From NCBI RefSeq assembly GCF_004151235.1, contig NZ_JUIV01000016.1, positions 62,001 through 126,000 of the forward strand: DNA of 64,000 bases, in the 5' to 3' direction. The DNA comes from Flavobacterium anhuiense. Its GTDB lineage: Bacteria; Bacteroidota; Bacteroidia; Flavobacteriales; Flavobacteriaceae. A program made the position numbers and the translations under genes. Below the pieces are notes generated by a model. The model ran no database searches. It had not been told where the DNA came from and saw only the letters and a program-made list of their open reading frames with translations. Positions 1 to 9,180 of the stretch are shown here, in pieces (positions within the stretch are counted from its first letter, which is position 1; each line of letters begins with the position of its first letter).

Positions 1-2
1 AA

Positions 3-1175
3 AAACTTAAAGTTTTAATCGCCGATAGTAAAAAAATAGGCGTTGATCTGTTCTTGTTGGACGATGGCTGGTTTGGAAACACGTATCCTCGTAACAACGA
101 TGATGCAGCTTTGGGAGATTGGGATGTCAATAAAAAGAAATTGCCAAACGGAATTGGAACTTTAGTAAAAACGGCCAAAGACAATCAAGTGAAATTCGGA
201 ATTTGGATTGAGCCTGAAATGGTAAATCCTGCAAGTGATTTGTATAAAAAACATCCTGATTGGGTTATCAAACAGCCAGGAAGAGCAGAACATTATTTCC
301 GTAATCAGTTGGTTTTAGATTTGGCAAATCCAAAAGTTCAGGATTTTGTGTATGGAGTTGTAGATAATCTTTTTACTGAAAATCCAGAATTGGCTTATAT
401 TAAATGGGATTGTAATGCTGTGATTTATAATGCTTATTCTAATTATTTGAAAGACAGACAGAATAATTTCTACACCGATTATGTAAACGGATTGTACAAA
501 GTGTTGGAACGCATTCGTGTAAAATATCCAAAAGTACCAATGATGCTTTGCTCTGGCGGTGGCGGAAGAGTAGATTATGGTGCTTTGAAATACTTTACAG
601 AATTTTGGCCAAGTGACAACACAGATCCTTTAGAGCGTGTTTACATGCAATGGGAATACTCGTATTTTTATCCAGCGCTTACCATTGCGGCACACGTTAC
701 AGACTGGGGAAAACAACCTCTAAAATACCGTACAGATGTTGCTATGATGGGAAAATTAGGTTTTGATATTGTAGTAAAAGATTTAAATGAGAAAGATCTA
801 GTTTTCACTCAAAAAGCAATAAAAAACTATAACGAATTAAGTAATACCATCTGGCAGGGAGACCAATATCGTCTGCAGAATCCGTGGGATAATGATGCCG
901 CTTCTGTAATGTTTGTCAATAAAAATGGTAATGAAGCTGTGGTTTTCAGCTATTCTGTTAACTCTAGATATGAAGCAGGAACTCATCTTCCAATTAAACT
1001 AAAAGGATTGCAGGCTGGACAAAACTATAAAGTAGAAGAAATCAATGTATATCCAGATAAAAAACCAGTGGTAGAAACCGCTGTATATTCGGGCGATTTT
1101 TTAATGCAAGTTGGGATTAATCCGAATGTTACAGCATCAAACAGCAGTGTTGTTTTAAAAATTACTAAGGCCTAA
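3..1175 (+). CDS. Alpha-galactosidase, GH36, C-terminal part (start lies outside window)
   Basis: The reading frame is open to the left edge, so this is the 3' part of a longer gene; GH36 enzymes are usually about 700 residues and some 390 are seen. The visible part starts inside the TIM barrel at LFLLDDGWFG, a family hallmark. The catalytic nucleophile should be the Asp of KWDCN (codon 408-410) and the acid/base the Asp of FWPSDNTDP (codon 615-617), both intact. A beta-sandwich C-terminal domain follows from about base 880. The family removes terminal alpha-galactose from oligosaccharides or polysaccharide side chains with retention. It is followed 70 bases later by a GntR-type regulator and a symporter on the same strand, which suggests a galactoside-uptake context. 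Signal peptide status cannot be judged because the start is missing. Confidence 0.93.
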   Translation, partial: KLKVLIADSKKIGVDLFLLDDGWFGNTYPRNNDDAALGDWDVNKKKLPNGIGTLVKTAKDNQVKFGIWIEPEMVNPASDLYKKHPDWVIKQPGRAEHYFRNQLVLDLANPKVQDFVYGVVDNLFTENPELAYIKWDCNAVIYNAYSNYLKDRQNNFYTDYVNGLYKVLERIRVKYPKVPMMLCSGGGGRVDYGALKYFTEFWPSDNTDPLERVYMQWEYSYFYPALTIAAHVTDWGKQPLKYRTDVAMMGKLGFDIVVKDLNEKDLVFTQKAIKNYNELSNTIWQGDQYRLQNPWDNDAASVMFVNKNGNEAVVFSYSVNSRYEAGTHLPIKLKGLQAGQNYKVEEINVYPDKKPVVETAVYSGDFLMQVGINPNVTASNSSVVLKITKA

Positions 1176-1196
1176 ACTAAATTTCAAACATTAGTA

Positions 1197-1204
1197 TATA
1201 TTTG
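1197..1204 (+). promoter_or_regulatory. Probable -7 box (TATATTTG) for the GntR-symporter unit
   Basis: TATATTTG fits the Bacteroidota -7 consensus TAnnTTTG exactly and lies 41 bases before the regulator's ATG. I do not see a convincing TTG at the usual 17-21 base distance upstream, so the call rests on the -7 box and position alone. Confidence 0.45.
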
Positions 1205-1245
1205 TAATACAATATTTTCTAAATAAATACTTATTAAAACGATTT

Positions 1246-2262
1246 ATGAAGCAAATTATTCAGCAGATCAAAAATCTTGAATCTATAAATTCCTTATCTA
1301 AGCATGAGCAATTGGTTCAAGGAATAATTAATGCCATTGATGAAAAGGTAGTCGTAAAAGGCGATTTACTTCCGTCTGTAAATACTTTTATAAGCGAACT
1401 AGGTTTTGCGAGAGAAACCATTGCAAAAGCTTATAAAGAATTGGTACACAGAGGAATTATCGAATCGAAAAACCGTTTGGGATATTTTGTTGCGACCAAT
1501 GATGTAAAGCAAGAATTAAAAGTGGCATTGCTGATATTTGCTTTTGATATTTTTCAGGAAATGTTTTATGAGAATTTTAGAAAAGGACTGGGCAAGAATG
1601 TGCAATTGGATATTTTCTTTCATCACAACAATTTTGATACGTTCGAGAATATAGTTCAGAGCATAAAAGGAAAATACGGAATGTTTGTTATCGCTCCGAT
1701 TCCGAATAAAAAAACACCTGCTGTCTTAAAACAATTGCCTACAAACAGAGTATTGCTGGTAGACCGTTTTATAGAAACGGATGAAGATTACAATTATGTT
1801 GCACAAGAGTTTGGAGATTCGTCTTACAATGCTTTTGTGCAGCTTAAAGATAAAATTAAAAAGTACGATGAATTGGTATTTTTCTTCAAGCCATCGTCTG
1901 CAGAACCTAATGAAATCTTAAATTCTTTTAAAAGATTTATGAAAGATTATGATATCAAAGGTGTCATAAAAGAAGAATATACAGCTGGCTCTCTGGAAAA
2001 AGGAAAAGTATATTTTACCATTCACAATTTGGAACTTTGGGAAATGCTGAAAGATTCTAAAATTAAAGGATTGAAGATTGGTAAAGACATTGGTTTTATT
2101 TCGCATAACGATGATATTGTAAAAGAGATCATTTTTGACGGGGTAACTACATTTTCTACAGATTTCTCTGAAATGGGAAGAAGAGCAGCCGATTTTGTGC
2201 TGAACAGAAAAAAAACGCAGGAAATTATTCCAACAGTTCTTATCGATAGAAATTCGCTGTAA
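1246..2262 (+). CDS. GntR-family transcriptional regulator with periplasmic-binding-protein-like sensor
   Basis: A 338-residue cytoplasmic regulator. Residues about 18-85 form a GntR winged helix-turn-helix with the usual signature (LPSVNTFISELGFARETIAK, then a wing ending at GYFV). Residues about 90-338 resemble the LacI/periplasmic-binding-protein sensor fold rather than the FadR or HutC effector domains, which in Bacteroidota is typical of sugar-responsive GntR regulators. The 3-base gap to the following sodium-solute symporter indicates one transcript. By position it probably senses the sugar carried by the symporter or released by the upstream GH36. The effector is not readable from sequence. 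Confidence 0.85.
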   Translation: MKQIIQQIKNLESINSLSKHEQLVQGIINAIDEKVVVKGDLLPSVNTFISELGFARETIAKAYKELVHRGIIESKNRLGYFVATNDVKQELKVALLIFAFDIFQEMFYENFRKGLGKNVQLDIFFHHNNFDTFENIVQSIKGKYGMFVIAPIPNKKTPAVLKQLPTNRVLLVDRFIETDEDYNYVAQEFGDSSYNAFVQLKDKIKKYDELVFFFKPSSAEPNEILNSFKRFMKDYDIKGVIKEEYTAGSLEKGKVYFTIHNLELWEMLKDSKIKGLKIGKDIGFISHNDDIVKEIIFDGVTTFSTDFSEMGRRAADFVLNRKKTQEIIPTVLIDRNSL

Positions 2263-2265
2263 TTT

Positions 2266-3858
2266 ATGAATGTTTTATCGATTGTTAGTTTCCTACTGAT
2301 TACGGGTTTGGTTGCCGTTATTTCAGCAATAAAAACGCGAAAAAAAAAGGTACAGACAACAAGCGGACTTTTTTTTGCAGACCATAACAATAATTTTTTT
2401 ATAGTTGGAGGTGCTTTACTGCTCAGTAATATAAGTGCTAATCAGTTTATAGGCGAAAACGAATCTATTTACACCAATAACATGAGCGTGATAGCATGGG
2501 GCGTAAGTTCTGTGCTGGCAATGCTTTTGGTTGCGGAATTTTTTCTTCCAATTTACTTTCGTACAGGCGCTATGACAATTCCTGATTATTTAGGAAAACG
2601 TTATGATGAATCGACCAAAAGATTGGTGTCCATCATATTTCTATGCAGTTATATCGTTAATTTACTTCCAGCTGTATTATATGGTGGTGCAGTGGCACTG
2701 ACAGGAATGTTTAATTTTCTGTATCCATTAGAATTAACCTATTGGCAGAATATCTGGGTAATGGTCTGGCTAATAGGTCTTACAGGTTGCGCTTATTCAG
2801 TTTTGGGCGGTTTGCGAGCCATATCGATCAGCGATACTGTTTTGAGTGTTGGTCTGCTGACTATTGGTATTGCATTTCCTTATTTTGGATTTAAATTCTT
2901 AGGAAACGGAGATTGGTTCAAAGGTCTTCATATTTTGCTTTCAGAAAATAAAGAGCATTTAAATGCAATTGGTGGTCCTCATGATGAAATTCCGCTCAGC
3001 ACCATTTTTACAGGTATGTTTATCATGAATCTGTATTATTGGGGAATGGAACAATTTATTGTACAGCAGGCACTTTCGGCAAAAAGTTTATCCCATAGCC
3101 AGAAAGGTATGGGGCTAGCTTGCTTAGGAAAGCTCTTATGTCCTTTTATTATCAATATTCCTGGATTGGTTGGAACACATCTTTATAAAAATTTAGAAAA
3201 TACAGCAGAAGTTTTTCCTCTTGTTATCAAGGATACTATGCCGGGAATTATGATTGGTCTAACGGCAGCAGTCGTTTTAGGAGCAGCAATAAGCACTTTT
3301 AATGCAGGACTTAACAGCAGCAGTACTTTATTTGTTCTTAATCTTTACAAACCTTGGTTAGAGAAAAGAAATAAAGAAGCGACAGAGAAACATCTGGTTT
3401 ACACAGGACGTAAATTTGAAATTATTGTTTCAGCTCTGGCTATGTTTTCGGCGCCATTTATCATTTTTAGTAAAGCTGGTTTTTACACTTACTTGCAGCA
3501 ATTAGGCGGTATGTTTTGTGTGCCTATTTTTACTATTATACTGATTGGTTTTGTATTTAAAAAAGTACCGCCTCAAGCAGCAAAAATAGGTATGATTTTT
3601 TTCATTTTGAGCTATATTATTTTCAATTATGTATTGGACATTAAATTGCATTATCTGCACATGCTGGCTCTTTTGTTTATTCTGACTTCATTCTGTATGC
3701 TATTGGTATCTAGGTATTATCCTGCGTATCAATACACCGAAATCAAACTAGAAACGGTTGAATTATCGCCTTGGAAGAATCGTTATTGGTATTTTGCTTT
3801 ATTGATTATTGGCATGATAAGCATTTTTATTTTATTCTCTAAATGGGGAATAGCTTAG
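2266..3858 (+). CDS. Sodium:solute symporter family (SSS) transporter, probably for a sugar
   Basis: A 530-residue inner-membrane protein with about 13-14 hydrophobic segments. It has SSS/SGLT-family features: FFADHNNNFFIVGGALLLSN near the N-terminus, MTIPDYLGKRYD after TM2, and an AAISTFNAGLNSSSTLF block near residue 345 that matches the sodium-site helix of sugar symporters. It is very probably translated with the GntR regulator that ends 3 bases before it. The family couples sodium entry to uptake of sugars, and the neighbourhood of alpha-galactosidase and SusCD favours a monosaccharide such as galactose. Substrate is inferred only from context. A rho-independent terminator follows within 100 bases. 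Confidence 0.88.
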   Translation: MNVLSIVSFLLITGLVAVISAIKTRKKKVQTTSGLFFADHNNNFFIVGGALLLSNISANQFIGENESIYTNNMSVIAWGVSSVLAMLLVAEFFLPIYFRTGAMTIPDYLGKRYDESTKRLVSIIFLCSYIVNLLPAVLYGGAVALTGMFNFLYPLELTYWQNIWVMVWLIGLTGCAYSVLGGLRAISISDTVLSVGLLTIGIAFPYFGFKFLGNGDWFKGLHILLSENKEHLNAIGGPHDEIPLSTIFTGMFIMNLYYWGMEQFIVQQALSAKSLSHSQKGMGLACLGKLLCPFIINIPGLVGTHLYKNLENTAEVFPLVIKDTMPGIMIGLTAAVVLGAAISTFNAGLNSSSTLFVLNLYKPWLEKRNKEATEKHLVYTGRKFEIIVSALAMFSAPFIIFSKAGFYTYLQQLGGMFCVPIFTIILIGFVFKKVPPQAAKIGMIFFILSYIIFNYVLDIKLHYLHMLALLFILTSFCMLLVSRYYPAYQYTEIKLETVELSPWKNRYWYFALLIIGMISIFILFSKWGIA

Positions 3859-4258
3859 GTTTTAAGGTGCTGAGATGCTGAGGTTCTAAGGTTTAGGTGC
3901 AAAGGTTCAGAGGTTCAAAGATTTATGTAGAGACGCACTTCAGTGCGTCTTTTTTTATGTTTTAGGTTTAAAGCTAACAGTTTTTTAAAACCTGTTAGGT
4001 CTAATTAATAGACACATATTGAAAAGTTTTTTATTAAAAAACGCATTTTGCATGTCTTTTAATGGATAAATTTCTTGAGAATGAGTTCTTTAATTTGTAC
4101 ACTTTTTTCCTTGGTTTTAATTGAACCTTTCTTCTTTTTTGTCTGACATTTCTTTAAATTATCATATCCTTTATTTTCTTTTTCCTTTTTTAGGTGCCGT
4201 ATTTGTGGCAAAGCCGAAATAAATCAATAAAAAAAATAGCAAATTCTTAAAACATAAA
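3859..4258. other. Non-coding gap with degenerate G-G-T-T-C repeats and a half-decayed palindrome
   Basis: From 3859 to about 3922 there is a degenerate array of short words (AGGTTC, AAGGT, GATGCTGAGG variants), of a kind often seen between flavobacterial genes. A terminator hairpin follows (3929-3955). At 3974-3998 CTAACAG and CTGTTAG face each other, a worn copy of the clean palindrome found at 12141-12167. The rest (4000-4258) is T-rich and shows no coding potential that I can support. Confidence 0.5.
3929..3955 (+). terminator. Rho-independent terminator after the symporter
   Basis: AGACGCAC and GTGCGTCT form a perfect 8-bp stem with a TTCA loop, followed directly by a run of T. It ends the GntR-symporter transcript. 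Confidence 0.88.
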
Positions 4259-4289
4259 TTTGGATGTAATGAAAATATTTGTATGTTTG
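4259..4289 (+). promoter_or_regulatory. Bacteroidota-type promoter of the first susCD unit
   Basis: TTTG (4259-4262), a 19-base spacer and TATGTTTG (4282-4289) match the TTG / TAnnTTTG promoter architecture. The leader to the susC ATG is about 105-110 bases. A TAGTA triplicate (4298-4312) lies where transcription should begin. Confidence 0.65.
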
Positions 4290-4360
4290 TAATGTTGTAG
4301 TATAGTATAGTATAAGTCAATTCGTTTTCTCGTATTTTAAATGCTCAATAAAGAACAAAA

Positions 4361-4376
4361 AACTAACTAACTAATT
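4361..4376 (+). promoter_or_regulatory. Conserved leader motif AACTAACTAACTAATT before susC
   Basis: This 16-mer lies 23 bases before the ATG of the first susC. A 15/16 match (AACTAACTAACCAATT, 50733-50748) lies 20 bases before the ATG of the second susC. The position fits an element in the mRNA leader, for instance a translation-initiation or regulatory-RNA site. The function is inference. Confidence 0.45.
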
Positions 4377-4399
4377 TATTAACTAAAAACCAAATTATT

Positions 4400-7300
4400 A
4401 TGAGAATTGCAATAAGATACTTATGCTTCTTAGTAGTTATGTTGTATGCCGGCACACTTTACTCCCAAACCATAACTGGTAAAGTTAAGGATGAACAAAA
4501 TTTACCTTTACCAGGGGCAACTATTCAGGTTAAAGGTACTCAGAATTCAACAGTAACAGACATTGATGGTAGTTACAAATTATTAAACGTAAAATCTGGT
4601 TCCACGCTTGAGTTTAGTTTTATTGGATTTGATAAGCAAACTGCAATTGCAAACAAGCCTGAAATTAATATCTCTTTGACTCCAAGCACTCAGGAACTGA
4701 CAGAAGTGGTAATAGTTGGAGCTGCTATAAAAAAGGGAGATCTAACAGGTGCCGTAAGCAGCGTTTCTGGAGATAAGCTTAGAGAGGTTCCTACTCCAAA
4801 CGTAGTGCAAGCGCTTCAAGGGCGCGCGTCAGGGGTATACGTACAGCAAAGTGCTGTACCTGGTCAGACAGGTTCAATAAGAATAAGAGGGAATAATTCT
4901 CTAAACTTTGGAGGTAACCCAATATTTGTAATTGATGGTTTGATTACAGATAGTAATTTTGAAAACATAAATCCTGATGATATTGCGAGTATGGAAGTGC
5001 TTAAAGATGCTTCTGCTACTGCATTGTATGGTTCAAGAGCCGCAAATGGAGTAATTGTAATCACAACAAAAAAAGGTTCAAGATCAGGAGAAGCAAAAAT
5101 ACAGTATGACACATGGACTGGTGTATCTGAATTTGCAAGAACTATTCCTTTGATGAATGGCCAGCAGTTATTTGATTTAAGAGTTGACGCTTATGCAAAT
5201 CGTTATATGGATGAGAATCCTGGAGCTGATCGAGCTGCTTATATTAATCAAATTAAGTCAGATGGTTCGACTGTATTTGCACCTTATGAATTGGAATCTT
5301 ACAGAACAGGTAAAAGCTACAATTGGCTAGATCAGGTAACGCGTTCAGGTTTTCAAACCAATCATAATTTAAGTTTTAGCGGAGGAGGAGAAAAAGGAAC
5401 TTATTTTGTGAGTTTTAATTATGTTGATCAGGAAGGGCTTCTTAAAAATTCTGATTTTAAAAGGTATAATGGAAAAATTAACCTTACACAGGATTTAAAA
5501 TCTTGGTTGCAGTTTGGTACAAATACGACCTTTTCAAGAAGTCAGAGCAATTACCAAGAAGGAAGTGCCTTTGGTGTGGCATTAGGAGCAAATCCATTAT
5601 TGCCTATAGACCCAAAAGCTACTTATCTGAGATATGGTGAAGTATTTGATCAAAATCTTTACAATCCAATTAAAAGTCTCGACATCATAAATTCAAGTAC
5701 GCGCAATAGACTTACAAGCAGTAATTTTTTAAGCGCAAAACCAGTAAAAGGACTTGATATCAGAACGAATCTTTCTGTGGATGTTATAGATCAGGCAAAT
5801 TTTGATTATGTGCCAAGTTATACTGGGCAATCACTTAGAAATTCTATGAATGGCGAGGCGCACCATTATAGATATTCGCAATTAAATTATCAATGGGATA
5901 ATACCGTAAGTTATAGTAAAGTTTTTGCTGCAAAGCATGACGTAAGTATAATGGGAGGATTTTCTGTACTGAGTAATTCAGGTAATAGTACAGATGTAAG
6001 AGCTCGCGGATTTGTTAGTGATGACTTGACATACATGGCATTATCAGGAGCTTATCAAAAAGACAATGCGCAGTTAGGATCGAATTTTACAGATTATACA
6101 AACCAATCGTATTTTGCAAGAGCTAACTATACTTTTGATGGGAAGTATAATATTACAGGAACAATAAGAAGAGACGGTTCTTCTAAATTTGGACCTAATA
6201 ACAAATGGGGAACTTTCCCTTCTATAGCTGGAAGCTGGGATATTGGTAAAGAAAATTTCCTTTCAGGATTTGAAAAATTAAGCCAACTTAAATTTCGCGT
6301 AGGTTATGGTATGGTAGGAAATCAGAATGTAGATGCTTACAGATACTTTGCATTATATAATGCACAAGTGAGCAATAATTCTGGAACTTACGTGTCTGAT
6401 AATTACATCGATAATTTCGATTTAAGATGGGAAAAACAAAAGCAATTTAATATTGGATTAGATGCTGGTTTCTTCCAAAACAGATTGACTGCAAGTGCTA
6501 ACTATTTCCACATCAATAATGATGATCTTTTGATGTTGCGTAATATGCCAGTTTCATCAGGATATAAATACAAGTTAGATAATATCGGTTCTACAACTAA
6601 TGAAGGATTTGAATTAGAACTTAGCGGTGACATTATTAAAAACAAAGATTTTAAATGGAATGTTTCTGCCAATATATCATCGGCAAAAAATAAGGTTACA
6701 AAACTTTATGGAGATGCTACAGAGATATACAACTTAGGTGGTTATAGTAACAATGAAATCCAACGTACTGGGAACTTTTTCTTAGGAAAATCAGTAAACA
6801 CAGTTTATGTATTTCAATATGATGGCATAGCACAGCAAGGAGAAGATCTTACTAAAGTAAATTATGGAAGCCGAACTGTTCAGCCTGGAGATATTAAAAT
6901 TAAAGACCGTAATGGAGATGGTGTAATAAACGATCAAGACAGATATGTGGTTGGCGATTTGAATCCTGATTATTATGGTGGTTTTTCTACAGATCTTAAC
7001 TATAAAGGTTTTGGATTAAATGCAGTATTTGCGTATTCAATAGGAGGTAAGAGACCTAGCGGTACTTACGAAAGCTATATGAACTCTGGAGGAATGAGTG
7101 CAGCACATACAGATCTTTTGGATCGTTGGACTCCAACAAACACCAATACAGATGTGCCAAGAGCTTATTATGGAGGAGGAAGATATACTTTAGGAGAAAC
7201 AGATAAAGCAATACAAGACGCTTCATTCCTAAGATTAAATGCACTTACACTATCGTATACATTACAAGACAAAGTCGCAGAAAGTGTTTTTCTTAAAAAT

Positions 7301-7426
7301 TGCAGGTTTTATGTAACGGGATCGAATCTGTTTATTATAACTAAATACAAAGGTTATGATCCTGAGGGAGGAGATTCTTATCCTTTATCTAGAATGGTAG
7401 TTCTAGGATTAAATGTATCTCTTTAA
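4400..7426 (+). CDS. SusC-like TonB-dependent outer-membrane transporter (first PUL)
   Basis: A 1008-residue outer-membrane protein. Residues 1-22 are a signal peptide ending at LYSQ. A carboxypeptidase-regulatory-like domain follows (about 24-105, TITGKVKDEQNLPLPGATI). Next come a TonB-box-like stretch (LTEVVIVGAA), a plug (about 115-225, with the usual IRIRGNNSLNFGGNPIFVIDG and LKDASATALYGSRAANGVI), and a beta barrel to the C-terminus. With the SusD-like lipoprotein 26 bases downstream it forms the glycan import complex that pulls oligosaccharides across the outer membrane using TonB energy. It has its own promoter at 4259-4289. The neighbouring GH2, GH95 and GH92 suggest a branched, mannose- and fucose- or galactose-bearing ligand. 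Confidence 0.95.
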   Translation: MRIAIRYLCFLVVMLYAGTLYSQTITGKVKDEQNLPLPGATIQVKGTQNSTVTDIDGSYKLLNVKSGSTLEFSFIGFDKQTAIANKPEINISLTPSTQELTEVVIVGAAIKKGDLTGAVSSVSGDKLREVPTPNVVQALQGRASGVYVQQSAVPGQTGSIRIRGNNSLNFGGNPIFVIDGLITDSNFENINPDDIASMEVLKDASATALYGSRAANGVIVITTKKGSRSGEAKIQYDTWTGVSEFARTIPLMNGQQLFDLRVDAYANRYMDENPGADRAAYINQIKSDGSTVFAPYELESYRTGKSYNWLDQVTRSGFQTNHNLSFSGGGEKGTYFVSFNYVDQEGLLKNSDFKRYNGKINLTQDLKSWLQFGTNTTFSRSQSNYQEGSAFGVALGANPLLPIDPKATYLRYGEVFDQNLYNPIKSLDIINSSTRNRLTSSNFLSAKPVKGLDIRTNLSVDVIDQANFDYVPSYTGQSLRNSMNGEAHHYRYSQLNYQWDNTVSYSKVFAAKHDVSIMGGFSVLSNSGNSTDVRARGFVSDDLTYMALSGAYQKDNAQLGSNFTDYTNQSYFARANYTFDGKYNITGTIRRDGSSKFGPNNKWGTFPSIAGSWDIGKENFLSGFEKLSQLKFRVGYGMVGNQNVDAYRYFALYNAQVSNNSGTYVSDNYIDNFDLRWEKQKQFNIGLDAGFFQNRLTASANYFHINNDDLLMLRNMPVSSGYKYKLDNIGSTTNEGFELELSGDIIKNKDFKWNVSANISSAKNKVTKLYGDATEIYNLGGYSNNEIQRTGNFFLGKSVNTVYVFQYDGIAQQGEDLTKVNYGSRTVQPGDIKIKDRNGDGVINDQDRYVVGDLNPDYYGGFSTDLNYKGFGLNAVFAYSIGGKRPSGTYESYMNSGGMSAAHTDLLDRWTPTNTNTDVPRAYYGGGRYTLGETDKAIQDASFLRLNALTLSYTLQDKVAESVFLKNCRFYVTGSNLFIITKYKGYDPEGGDSYPLSRMVVLGLNVSL

Positions 7427-7452
7427 TCAAATTAATTCTAAAAATTATTTTT

Positions 7453-8985
7453 ATGAAAGCAAAAATTATAGCCTTTATGGCCCTAACGATATTATCAGCT
7501 TCATGTTCTTCAGATTTTTTAGATCAAGAACCAAAAAGTTCTCTTACTGCTGCACAAGCATATGGTAGTTTAGGTAAAATAGAACCTGTTCTTTTAGGAG
7601 CGATAACAAATTGGAGAAATATGCAAAAAGACCGTGCTGGACTTTATACTTCTCTAGGTACAGACGAAGCGCAACAAGGTGCTTTGCAGGTAACAGGAGA
7701 TGCAAACCAAGCGGGACTTGATTTATACAATGGTTTCTTAAGTCAGGAGAATCAGGCAATTGGGCAATTGTGGAATGACAGATGGCCAGTAATTGAAGTA
7801 GCGGCGCAATCTATTAGAGCATTAGGAATTAATACCGAAGATGATAGCGCAAAACGTGATCTTTTAATGGGTGAAGCTAGTTTTTTAAGAGCAACATTAA
7901 TGTTTGAACTTACACAATACTGGGGAGAAATACCAATTAATGATAAAGCAAAATCGACAGAATATGGTTTAAAACGTCAGCCTTTGCCATTAGTTTATTC
8001 TTATATAGTAGCCGATTTAGAAAGAGCAATTGAAAAACTTCCTGTAACACAAAGCAATCCTGCATTTCCTGCAAAAGGAGTAGCTCAAGCGCTTTTAGGA
8101 AAAGTATATCTATATGCGCCAGAAGCGTCAGGATACCGTGATTATAATAAAGCAAAACAATGGTTTGAAGCAGTTATTAAATCTGGAAAATACAGTTTAT
8201 TGCCTAATTACGCAGATGTTTTTAGCCCAGACCACGCTAATTCTTCAGAATCTTTATACGAATGGCAGTATAACAACAACTGGCCAGATAACAACCAGAT
8301 ACAATGGCAGACAGGTTCAAGAGTTTTGGCCAATATGGATCAATATGCCTATTTTGGTGGTTACGATTTGATACTTCCTACTCAATATTGCTATAAAGAC
8401 AAATCAGCTGGAGGAATATGGGAAGCTGGTGACACACGTAAAGCTGCCAGTATTCGTTATGATTTTACTTATAAGGGAGTTACGCCAACACTTCCTGCGG
8501 GTTTTGGTGGTGATGAGCTAGATCCACACATTAAAAAATACGAAGATATTCGTGTAGACGGAAAACAATCATTTTGGAATTCAGGTAAAAATAAAGCGTA
8601 TATCAGATACTCGGATGTATTGCTTAACTACGCAGAATGTTTAAATGAATTAGGAAGCACAACAGAAGCTGAAAGTTATGTGAATCAGGTTCGAACAAGA
8701 GCTTTTGGAGGAACATTGCCAGCAGGAATGGCTTGGAGCGGACTTTCTCAAGCTCAGTTTAGAGATCAAATTTTAGATGAACGTATGCGCGAATTGGCTT
8801 TTGAAGGATGGAGAAGAATGGATCTTATCCGTACAGGAAAATTGGTAGAATTGGTAGGCGCTCGCAACAAATGGGCAAAACAAAACGGTACCATTGCAGC
8901 ATTTCATAACCGTTATCCTATTCCAATTGGAGAGATTAAGCTTAACGATGAGATTGGCCCAGAGGATCAAAATCCGGGCTATTAA
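7453..8985 (+). CDS. SusD-like glycan-binding lipoprotein (first PUL)
   Basis: A 510-residue surface lipoprotein. The N-terminus has a lipobox (LSASC, Cys about residue 18) followed by SSDFLDQEPKS, the usual SusD start. The helical TPR-like half contains ASFLRATLMFELTQYWGEIP. The C-terminus carries the RagB/SusD blocks LDERMRELAFEGWRRMDLIRTG and RYPIPIGEI and ends in NPGY, as typical members do. It caps the SusC barrel and binds the polysaccharide. It is transcribed with susC (26-base gap). Ligand specificity cannot be predicted by eye. Confidence 0.95.
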   Translation: MKAKIIAFMALTILSASCSSDFLDQEPKSSLTAAQAYGSLGKIEPVLLGAITNWRNMQKDRAGLYTSLGTDEAQQGALQVTGDANQAGLDLYNGFLSQENQAIGQLWNDRWPVIEVAAQSIRALGINTEDDSAKRDLLMGEASFLRATLMFELTQYWGEIPINDKAKSTEYGLKRQPLPLVYSYIVADLERAIEKLPVTQSNPAFPAKGVAQALLGKVYLYAPEASGYRDYNKAKQWFEAVIKSGKYSLLPNYADVFSPDHANSSESLYEWQYNNNWPDNNQIQWQTGSRVLANMDQYAYFGGYDLILPTQYCYKDKSAGGIWEAGDTRKAASIRYDFTYKGVTPTLPAGFGGDELDPHIKKYEDIRVDGKQSFWNSGKNKAYIRYSDVLLNYAECLNELGSTTEAESYVNQVRTRAFGGTLPAGMAWSGLSQAQFRDQILDERMRELAFEGWRRMDLIRTGKLVELVGARNKWAKQNGTIAAFHNRYPIPIGEIKLNDEIGPEDQNPGY

Positions 8986-9004
8986 TATCTAAAAAAAAAA
9001 TCAA

Positions 9005-9160
9005 TAGTAATTTTTATTTTTTTGGTTCATGTGGTTCGGTTAATGCCACAGTTTTGATTTGTAATGCCATTTTGGGTATAGGTAGTAACAGTACTGAGTT
9101 CTTCTGTTCGAAAAAGCTTATTCCAAAATGGCATTCTTATTTCTTATAATTCAATAATTT
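9005..9160 (+). promoter_or_regulatory. Structured gap between susD and the GH2 gene
   Basis: AATGCCATTTTGG (9063-9075) and CCAAAATGGCATT (9123-9135) are a perfect 13-bp inverted repeat separated by 47 bases. Inside the loop ACAG and CTGT can pair again, and just upstream TGTGG/CCACA can form a small stem. The right arm is followed by a T-rich but not continuous tract. It could attenuate or process the transcript between susCD and the enzyme genes, as a strong terminator does not otherwise appear here. It does not match any riboswitch class I know. Confidence 0.5.
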
Positions 9161-9180
9161 TTAATCATTCAAATAACAGT

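Noticed and set aside
54..56. TTG as a start codon for the GH36 gene
   Set aside because: The frame is open to the left edge and the upstream residues (KVLIADSKKIGVDLFLLDDGW) continue the GH36 barrel, so the gene starts outside the window.
3859..3922. Small gene or tandem-repeat locus
   Set aside because: The short words are degenerate and unevenly spaced with no reading frame; I treat it as an intergenic repeat remnant.
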